Of a stretch of DNA of 10,032 bases, positions 5,961 through 10,032 are shown in pieces. The position numbers and the translations under genes were made by a program. The notes under the pieces are model-generated. The model made no database searches and was not told where the DNA came from. It saw nothing but the letters and a program-made list of their open reading frames with translations. The stretch's first letter is position 1. Each line of letters begins with the position of its first letter. This stretch comes from Pseudomonadota bacterium (GTDB lineage Bacteria; Myxococcota; Myxococcia; Myxococcales; Vulgatibacteraceae), in NCBI GenBank assembly GCA_023436385.1, contig JAEZJH010000240.1, positions 1 through 10,032 of the forward strand, in the 5' to 3' direction.

Positions 5961-6008
5961 GCCGGACGCCCGCGCGGCCGGAGTCCCTCCGGCCCCCCTC
6001 GCCGGGCC

Positions 6009-6015
6009 GGAGGAG
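6009..6015 (+). promoter_or_regulatory. Ribosome-binding site deciding the transglycosylase start
   Basis: GGAGGAG is a near-perfect site; its GGAGG core ends five bases before the TTG at 6019. It supports TTG rather than the upstream in-frame ATG codons. Confidence 0.6.
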
Positions 6016-6018
6016 CCA

Positions 6019-6672
6019 TTGAAGGTCCGTTCCCGTTGGACACTGCGCCTGGTCGGTCTCGCCGCCTTCGTGCTGGGCGGCCTGGCCCCCCTTCCGCTCT
6101 CGCCCAGCCTGGGACGGCCCGTCGTGGGCGAAATCCTCGACCCGGCGGTGGAGGAGATCGCCCGCTTCTTCGCCTGGCGGGCGCCGGAGGGCATCGACCC
6201 ATCCCTCCGGCGGCCGATCGCCGCCGCGATCGTCGAGGAGGCCCGGGAGGCCGGCCTCGACCCGCTCTACGTCCTCGCGGTGATCGAGGTGGAGAGCGAC
6301 TTCGAGACCGACGCGGTCTCCAACCGCAACGCCCGGGGGCTGATGCAGGTCCGGGAGGTCGCGGTGAAGGAACTCGAGCGGCGGAACGTGGCGCCCGAGG
6401 CCACCGACGAGCCGCAGGCGGTGCTCGACGTCCGCCACGGCGTCCGGTATCTCGCCACCCTGGAGAAGAAGTACCGGACCCGGGAGCGGGCCCTCGCCGC
6501 CTGGAACGCCGGGCCGGGAGCCGTGGACCGGGCGCTCGCGGAAGCGGGCGAGATCCCCGAACGCTGGCTCGGCTTCGCCCGGAAGGTCCTCCGGGAGCAC
6601 CGGCGCCTCCGGGCCCGGCTGGCGCCTTCCGGTGCCACCCTGGCCACCATCGGGGCCGCCGGCGGCGGATGA
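6019..6672 (+). CDS. Exported soluble-type lytic transglycosylase (SLT/GH23 domain)
   Basis: Lytic transglycosylases cleave the MurNAc-GlcNAc bond of peptidoglycan, leaving anhydro ends. From the TTG at 6019 the protein has 217 residues. Residues 1-26 give a signal sequence or membrane anchor (KVRSRW, then LRLVGLAAFVLGGLAPLPL). The SLT catalytic domain spans about 64-195. It has the Y84-VLAVIEVES helix with catalytic E92 in the E-S-x-F motif, GLMQV at 107-111, the Y144-LATLEKKY segment and AWNAGPGAV at 161-169, all diagnostic of family GH23. It has no extra binding domain, resembling small MltE- or LtgA-core enzymes; this minimal size is normal. The C-terminal 20 residues are low-complexity. 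It acts in the periplasm, in cell-wall turnover or in making room for trans-envelope machines. queE begins 31 bases downstream and may be co-transcribed. Confidence 0.88.
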   Translation: MKVRSRWTLRLVGLAAFVLGGLAPLPLSPSLGRPVVGEILDPAVEEIARFFAWRAPEGIDPSLRRPIAAAIVEEAREAGLDPLYVLAVIEVESDFETDAVSNRNARGLMQVREVAVKELERRNVAPEATDEPQAVLDVRHGVRYLATLEKKYRTRERALAAWNAGPGAVDRALAEAGEIPERWLGFARKVLREHRRLRARLAPSGATLATIGAAGGG

Positions 6673-6703
6673 AGGGTCCAGGGCCCGGCGTTTTCGAGGA
6701 GCG

Positions 6704-7345
6704 ATGCTCGTCACCGAGATCTTCCACTCGCTGCAGGGCGAGTCGACCCGCGTCGGCCGCCCGTGCGTGTTCATCCGCTTCACCGGCTGTGACCTCCGCT
6801 GCCGCTGGTGCGACACCGCCTACGCCTTCACCGGCGGCACCCAGATGTCCCGCCCGGAGATCCTCGCCGCGCTCGAAGCGTGGCCGACCCGCTACGTCAC
6901 CCTCACCGGCGGCGAGCCGCTCCTCCAGAAGGAGCTGCCGGAGCTGGCCCGGGACCTCCTCGACCGCGGCTACGAGGTGGCGGTGGAGACCCACGGGCAG
7001 CGCCCTTGGGATCGCCTGCCGGCCGGGGTGATCAAGGTGGTCGACGTGAAGCCGCCCGGCTCCGGCGAGCCCGCCACCTCCGAGCACCTCGCCCGCCTCG
7101 AGACCCTGGGGCCGGCCGACGAGCTGAAGTTCGTGATCGCCAGCGCGGAGGACTTCGCCTGGTCGGTCGAGGTGATCCGCGCCCGCCGGCTCGAGGGCCG
7201 GGTGGCCGCGCTCCTCTTCTCGCCGGTGTTCGGGGCGGTCGAGCCCCGGGACCTGGCCCGGTGGCTCCTCGAGTCGGGGATCGAGGCCCGGCTCCAGCTC
7301 CAGCTCCACAAGCTCCTCTGGGGTCCGGAGACCCGCGGCGTTTGA
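6704..7345 (+). CDS. queE: QueE, 7-carboxy-7-deazaguanine synthase (radical SAM)
   Basis: QueE converts 6-carboxytetrahydropterin to 7-carboxy-7-deazaguanine, the radical-SAM step of preQ0/queuosine synthesis for tRNA. The 213-residue protein has the QueE start VTEIFHSLQGES (3-14), the CFIRFTGC-like strand, and the cluster motif C29-x3-C33-x2-C36 (CDLRCRWCDT) that holds the [4Fe-4S] centre. TLTGGEPLLQ (66-75) is the SAM-binding GGEP motif. VETHG (94-98), VDVKPPGSG (113-121) and LQLHKLLWG (199-207) are further family marks. Length is typical. ATG at 6704 follows GAGGA three bases upstream. No queC, queD or queF lies within the window, so the rest of the pathway must be elsewhere. Confidence 0.95.
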   Translation: MLVTEIFHSLQGESTRVGRPCVFIRFTGCDLRCRWCDTAYAFTGGTQMSRPEILAALEAWPTRYVTLTGGEPLLQKELPELARDLLDRGYEVAVETHGQRPWDRLPAGVIKVVDVKPPGSGEPATSEHLARLETLGPADELKFVIASAEDFAWSVEVIRARRLEGRVAALLFSPVFGAVEPRDLARWLLESGIEARLQLQLHKLLWGPETRGV

Positions 7346-7359
7346 CGGGAGCTTTCGCC

Positions 7360-7379
7360 CGCCCGCGGCCTTGCGGGCG
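7360..7379 (+). terminator. Hairpin downstream of queE
   Basis: CGCCCGC and GCGGGCG form a perfect 7-bp stem around a 6-base GGCCTT loop, 15 bases after the queE stop. No T-run follows. Its position between two transcription units fits a terminator. Confidence 0.5.
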
Positions 7380-7412
7380 TGCGTACGGCGGTCGACCTTG
7401 CCGCCTATCGGG

Positions 7413-7441
7413 TTGACGGCACGGCGGTTTTCGGGTGTTTT
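7413..7441 (+). promoter_or_regulatory. Candidate promoter of the 7480-9914 gene cluster
   Basis: TTGACG (7413-7418), five of six matches, is followed after 17 bases by TGTTTT (7436-7441), three of six. It lies in the relatively T-rich part of the gap, 38 bases before the next ATG. Confidence 0.35.
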
Positions 7442-7479
7442 GGGGCCTCGGGGCAAGGGTCGCGCCCGGGGGAGAGCCG

Positions 7480-8001
7480 ATGTTCACCGTCGATCCGTCG
7501 GTCCAGCAGATCCAGGCCAGCCGCGAGCAGATCGTCACCCTGGCGGAGTCGATCAACCAGCCCCACGTCGCCGTCCCCGGCAAGCAGGCCCAGAACGCCC
7601 AGGCGTTCGTGATCGGGATTCGCCGGCCCACGGGCGACTTCTCCGTCCACGTCTACCTCTGGCTCGCGCAGACGAGAGAGGCCGTGGTCTACTCGCCGGA
7701 GTCGGGGACGGTCCCGCTCTCCGCCTACCGCGACGTCGAGCTCGAGGCGCTCCAGTTCTGCGAATCGATGGGCTTCATGACCGAGCCGGTGGGCTTTCGA
7801 AACCTCGCCCCCGAGGCGCAGGACCGCCTCCTGGCGCAGTTGCCGCCGTTCCGCCGGCAGGTCCCGGATCCGGCTCCGGTCTCGGTCGAGGCGGCCCCGG
7901 TGCTGGCCAGCCCCCTCGAGCCCCTTCCCGTGCCGGCCCCTTCCGCCACCGCCTCGCCGGAGCAGCTCGAGAAGCTGGCCCGGCTCCTGGGGTGCTTCTG
8001 A
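7480..8001 (+). CDS. Uncharacterised protein encoded upstream of the Tgl-like pilotin
   Basis: I do not recognise this family. The 173-residue protein has no signal peptide or membrane segment. Residues 1-127 look like a small alpha/beta domain: helix (PSVQQIQASREQIVTLAESI), strand (AQAFVIGIRR), strand (GDFSVHVYLWLA), strand (EAVVYSP), then a helix with ELEALQFCESMGFM. Residues 128-160 are a Pro/Ala/Val-rich linker, and residues 161-171 (EQLEKLARLL) form a short terminal helix that could be a docking peptide, ending GCF. ATG at 7480 has GGGAG five bases upstream. It ends two bases before the tgl-like start, so the two are almost certainly co-translated, and a link to type IV pilus assembly or motility is plausible but unproven. 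The reading frame is well supported by codon pattern and tight spacing. Confidence 0.8.
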   Translation: MFTVDPSVQQIQASREQIVTLAESINQPHVAVPGKQAQNAQAFVIGIRRPTGDFSVHVYLWLAQTREAVVYSPESGTVPLSAYRDVELEALQFCESMGFMTEPVGFRNLAPEAQDRLLAQLPPFRRQVPDPAPVSVEAAPVLASPLEPLPVPAPSATASPEQLEKLARLLGCF

Positions 8002-8003
8002 CC

Positions 8004-8783
8004 ATGCGCGTCGGTTTCGTCTCGCTCCTCGCCCTGGCGCTCGCCGCCTGCGGCACCACCTCCCGGGATCGGGAGCTGGCCCGGGTCCAGTACGACCTCG
8101 CCGTCCAGGCCCACCGCGCCGGCGATCCCCGGGCGGCGCTCCTCGAGATCGAGAAGGCGGTGGTGCACGACCCGGAGGACCCCAAGGCCTGGAACTTCCA
8201 CGCCCTGGTGCTCCACCTCCACTTCAACCAGCTGGAGAAGGCGATCGCCTCCTACCGGACGGCGGTGGCGCTGGATCCGGGCTACTCGGAGGCGAAGCTC
8301 AACCTGGGCGCGGCGCTGATGGCCGCCGGGCGGTACGAGGAGGCCCTCGGCCCGCTCGACGAGGCCCGGCGCGATCTCGTCTTCCGCGATGCCCACCTCG
8401 CCGAGGGCAACTACGGCTGGTGCAAGTACCAGCTCGGCGACGAGACGGCCGCCCTCGAGCACCTCCAGAGCGCGGTGAGGATAACGCCGCAGTTCTGCCT
8501 GGGCTTTCGGAACCTCGCGGAGCTCTACGAGGCCCGGGGGCAGCTCGACGCCGCCCTCCGGGAGATCGACCGGTACGCGAAGGCCTGCCCCTCCGAACCC
8601 GACGCGGAGCTGCGCCGCGGCCTGGTGCTCTTGAAGCAGGGTGAGGCGTGCCTGGCCCGGGACGCTTTCGCGGCCTGTGTGGGCAAGGGTGGCGGGCGGC
8701 CGGCGGTCGCCCAGTGCGGCCAGGAGCTCGAGCGGGTCGCGTGCGCCGACGAGGACGTCGAGATCGTGATCGAGGGCGATTAG
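8004..8783 (+). CDS. tgl: Tgl/PilF-like outer-membrane lipoprotein with six TPR units (type IV pilotin)
   Basis: In Myxococcus xanthus Tgl is an outer-membrane lipoprotein of six TPRs needed for PilQ secretin assembly and so for type IV pili and social motility; PilF/PilW play this role elsewhere. The 259-residue protein has a short signal sequence and lipobox LALAAC, with the lipidated Cys at C16. Gly at +2 fits outer-membrane sorting. TPR-like units lie at about 26-59, 60-93, 94-127, 128-163, 164-197 and 198-231; the 60-93 unit (WNFHALVL...A...YRTAVALDPG) is clearest. Seven further Cys (C140, C165, C195, C216, C225, C238, C247) could make disulfides, unusual for TPR pilotins. The acidic tail is DEDVEIVIEGD. 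Number of repeats, lipidation and size fit Tgl, but another TPR lipoprotein is possible. The pil genes are not in the window. Confidence 0.8.
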   Translation: MRVGFVSLLALALAACGTTSRDRELARVQYDLAVQAHRAGDPRAALLEIEKAVVHDPEDPKAWNFHALVLHLHFNQLEKAIASYRTAVALDPGYSEAKLNLGAALMAAGRYEEALGPLDEARRDLVFRDAHLAEGNYGWCKYQLGDETAALEHLQSAVRITPQFCLGFRNLAELYEARGQLDAALREIDRYAKACPSEPDAELRRGLVLLKQGEACLARDAFAACVGKGGGRPAVAQCGQELERVACADEDVEIVIEGD

Positions 8784-8787
8784 GGAC

Positions 8788-9153
8788 GTGGAGTCGTTTG
8801 GCCGGTACCTGGCGCGGCAGCGGGAGCTCCGCGGGATGACCCGCGCCGAGGTGGTGCGGCTGACCCGGCTGTCGCCGCTGGCGATCGAGGCCCTCGAGGA
8901 GGAGCGGTTCGAGGTGCTCCCGGCCCGGGTCTTCGTGGTCGGCTACCTCCGGCTCTACGCCACGGCGATCGGGATGAACCCGGACGAGGCCGTGCTCCGC
9001 TTCGAGGAGTGGACGCAGGCGAACCCCGAGGTCGCGCCGCCACCGCCGGAGCCGGCGGTGCTGCGGCGCCCCGAGCGCCGGCGGTTTCCCTGGAAGCGGG
9101 CGGGCGCCGTCGCCCTGGCGGTGGCCGTCCTCCTCGTCTGGTGGCTCGCGTAA
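8788..9153 (+). CDS. Short RodZ-like membrane-anchored helix-turn-helix protein
   Basis: The 121-residue protein has an N-terminal Cro/CI-type helix-turn-helix of the HTH_25 kind at about 4-70. FGRYLARQRELRGMTRAEV, then LSPLAIEALEEERFEVLPA and VFVVGYLRLYATAIGMNPDE match the RodZ cytoplasmic domain that binds MreB. A proline-rich linker (82-92) and a basic stretch (RRPERRRFPWKR) precede one hydrophobic helix (105-121), after which the protein simply ends. RodZ normally continues into a periplasmic domain; that is missing here. The start is GTG at 8788, four bases after the Tgl-like stop, and its TAA overlaps the recO ATG (TAATG). No frameshift is seen that would restore a periplasmic part, since recO begins at once. 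It may be a cytoskeletal adaptor or a membrane-tethered DNA-binding protein. The true RodZ, if present, would be elsewhere. Confidence 0.8.
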   Translation: MESFGRYLARQRELRGMTRAEVVRLTRLSPLAIEALEEERFEVLPARVFVVGYLRLYATAIGMNPDEAVLRFEEWTQANPEVAPPPPEPAVLRRPERRRFPWKRAGAVALAVAVLLVWWLA

Positions 9154-9914
9154 TGGCCGCTCCCGAGCTGGTCACCGAGGCGGTGGTCCTGGGCAGCGTC
9201 GACTACGGCGACGCGGACCGGGTGGTGACCCTCCTCTCGGAGGCCCGGGGTCGGATCTCCGCGTTCGCCGCCGGGGCCCGGAAGTCGAAGCGCCGCTTCG
9301 CCGGCGTCCTCGAGCCCTTCACCGTCCTCGACGCCCGCCTCGCCGAGCGGCGTGGCGGCGACCTCCTCTTTCTCAACTCCGCCACCATCGTCGACGCCCA
9401 CGCCGGCCTCCGGGAGGACCTGGGCCGGATCGCCCACGCCGGTCACGCCGCCGAGCTGTGCCGCGAGCTGACCCGGGGAGGGCAGCCGCAGCCGGAGCTC
9501 TACGCGCGGATCCGCGGCTACCTGGGGACGCTCGCCAGCTCGCCGGCGCGGCCCGAGGACCTTCTCGCCTTCGAGCTCGGCGCCCTGGGGGACACCGGCG
9601 TGGCGCCGCGGCTCGACGCCTGCGCCATCTGCGACGGCGAGGTGGCGGATCTGGCGCCGTTCGATCCGGGCCACGGCGGGTTCCTCTGCGGGGGTTGCGA
9701 GCGCGCGGCGTACCCGGGAGCGATCCGGGTGGACGCGACCGCCCGGGCGGCGCTGGCCCGGCTGCAGGAGGCCGGGCCGTTCGCCGGGGTGGAGCTGGCG
9801 CACCCCGGGACCCGGGCCGCGGTTCGGGCGGTGGTGCGGAGGTTCACCCGGGAGATCCTGGGGAAGAACCTGCGGTCGCTCGAGGTGATGCAACAGCTGG
9901 GGATCGAAGGGTAG
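9153..9914 (+). CDS. recO: RecO, DNA repair and recombination mediator
   Basis: RecO works with RecR and RecF to replace SSB by RecA on single-stranded DNA at gaps, and anneals complementary strands. The 253-residue protein has the family's N-terminal OB fold (about 6-80): TEAVVLGSVDYGDADRVVTLLSE, then GARKSKRRFAGVLEPF with the basic DNA-binding patch KSKRR. The helical middle (about 83-150) leads to a zinc-binding pair C157-x2-C160 and C179-x2-C182, then a helical C-terminal domain ending with RSLEVMQQL. Length is close to the usual 240-250. ATG at 9153 overlaps the stop of the upstream gene by one base, which implies translational coupling. It is probably the last gene of the 7480 cluster. 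Confidence 0.95.
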   Translation: MAAPELVTEAVVLGSVDYGDADRVVTLLSEARGRISAFAAGARKSKRRFAGVLEPFTVLDARLAERRGGDLLFLNSATIVDAHAGLREDLGRIAHAGHAAELCRELTRGGQPQPELYARIRGYLGTLASSPARPEDLLAFELGALGDTGVAPRLDACAICDGEVADLAPFDPGHGGFLCGGCERAAYPGAIRVDATARAALARLQEAGPFAGVELAHPGTRAAVRAVVRRFTREILGKNLRSLEVMQQLGIEG

Positions 9915-10007
9915 AGGCTGCCGCTGGCTGCCGGGGACCGGGTGGGCTGGACGGCGGTTGGGCCCACGGCTACCGCTACGTGTTGGGTGGTGGGGCCTTC
10001 ACGGATT

Positions 10008-10022
10008 CCTGCCTGCGGCAGG
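10008..10022 (+). terminator. Small hairpin downstream of recO
   Basis: CCTGCC and GGCAGG pair perfectly around a 3-base loop, 94 bases after the recO stop. The 118-base stretch 9915-10032 otherwise shows no gene or promoter that I can support. The short stem and lack of T-run make this tentative. Confidence 0.3.
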
Positions 10023-10032
10023 GACTCCGTTG

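Noticed and set aside
5905..6018. Upstream ATG start of the lytic transglycosylase
   Set aside because: It would place 38 residues before the signal sequence and include the candidate promoter; the TTG at 6019 has a near-perfect ribosome-binding site.
6632..6703. Upstream ATG start of QueE
   Set aside because: It overlaps the transglycosylase gene and adds residues absent from QueE; the ATG at 6704 gives the conserved N terminus and has GAGGA before it.
1..10032. CRISPR array, insertion sequence, tRNA, rRNA or phage remnant
   Set aside because: No regular repeat-spacer pattern, transposase, terminal inverted repeats, cloverleaf or ribosomal RNA sequence was seen on either strand.

Overview
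The window is a very GC-rich bacterial chromosome segment with dense, short-spaced genes and strong C/G preference at third codon positions. Thirteen protein genes can be supported; seven start with ATG, five with GTG and one with TTG. The block of a Tgl-like pilotin lipoprotein, a short membrane-anchored helix-turn-helix protein and recO, together with the GC content and gene style, suggests a member of the Myxococcota (an Anaeromyxobacter- or Vulgatibacter-like lineage). That placement is inference from protein style and gene order, not from a database search. No phage, insertion sequence, CRISPR array, rRNA or tRNA was seen, and most of the window is housekeeping.

Left third (1-2600), minus strand. 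A zinc-finger (type I) DnaJ co-chaperone gene is followed by a HEAT-repeat protein gene, probably co-transcribed, with two small hairpins in the 54-base gap. Further on, with its own likely promoter, is a GAF-domain protein gene cut off by the window's left edge. Bases 2601-2818 separate dnaJ from a plus-strand pair. They hold a candidate dnaJ promoter, a near-leaderless candidate promoter for the plus-strand pair, and a perfect 13-base direct repeat.

Middle (2819-7345). An exported SurA-N-like protein without a PPIase domain overlaps the start of rimI (ribosomal protein S18 N-acetyltransferase) by four bases. rimI converges on pyrD (class 2, quinone-linked dihydroorotate dehydrogenase) across a perfect inverted repeat that probably ends transcription both ways. 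Upstream of pyrD, a divergent control region carries a perfect TTGACA promoter for a phasin-like coiled-coil protein and a CTCGTA-N9-TACGAG inverted repeat. Next come an exported lytic transglycosylase with a TTG start and queE, the 7-carboxy-7-deazaguanine synthase of queuosine/preQ0 synthesis.

Right third (7480-9914). Four plus-strand genes are packed with junctions of 2 bases, 4 bases and a 1-base overlap: an uncharacterised 173-residue cytoplasmic protein, the Tgl-like pilotin (type IV pilus secretin assembly), a 121-residue RodZ-like helix-turn-helix protein that ends at its transmembrane helix, and recO (RecFOR recombination). The first three are the best place to look for undescribed biology, because the unknown protein and the minimal RodZ-like protein flank a pilus assembly factor in one transcription unit. 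The last 118 bases are non-coding with one small hairpin.
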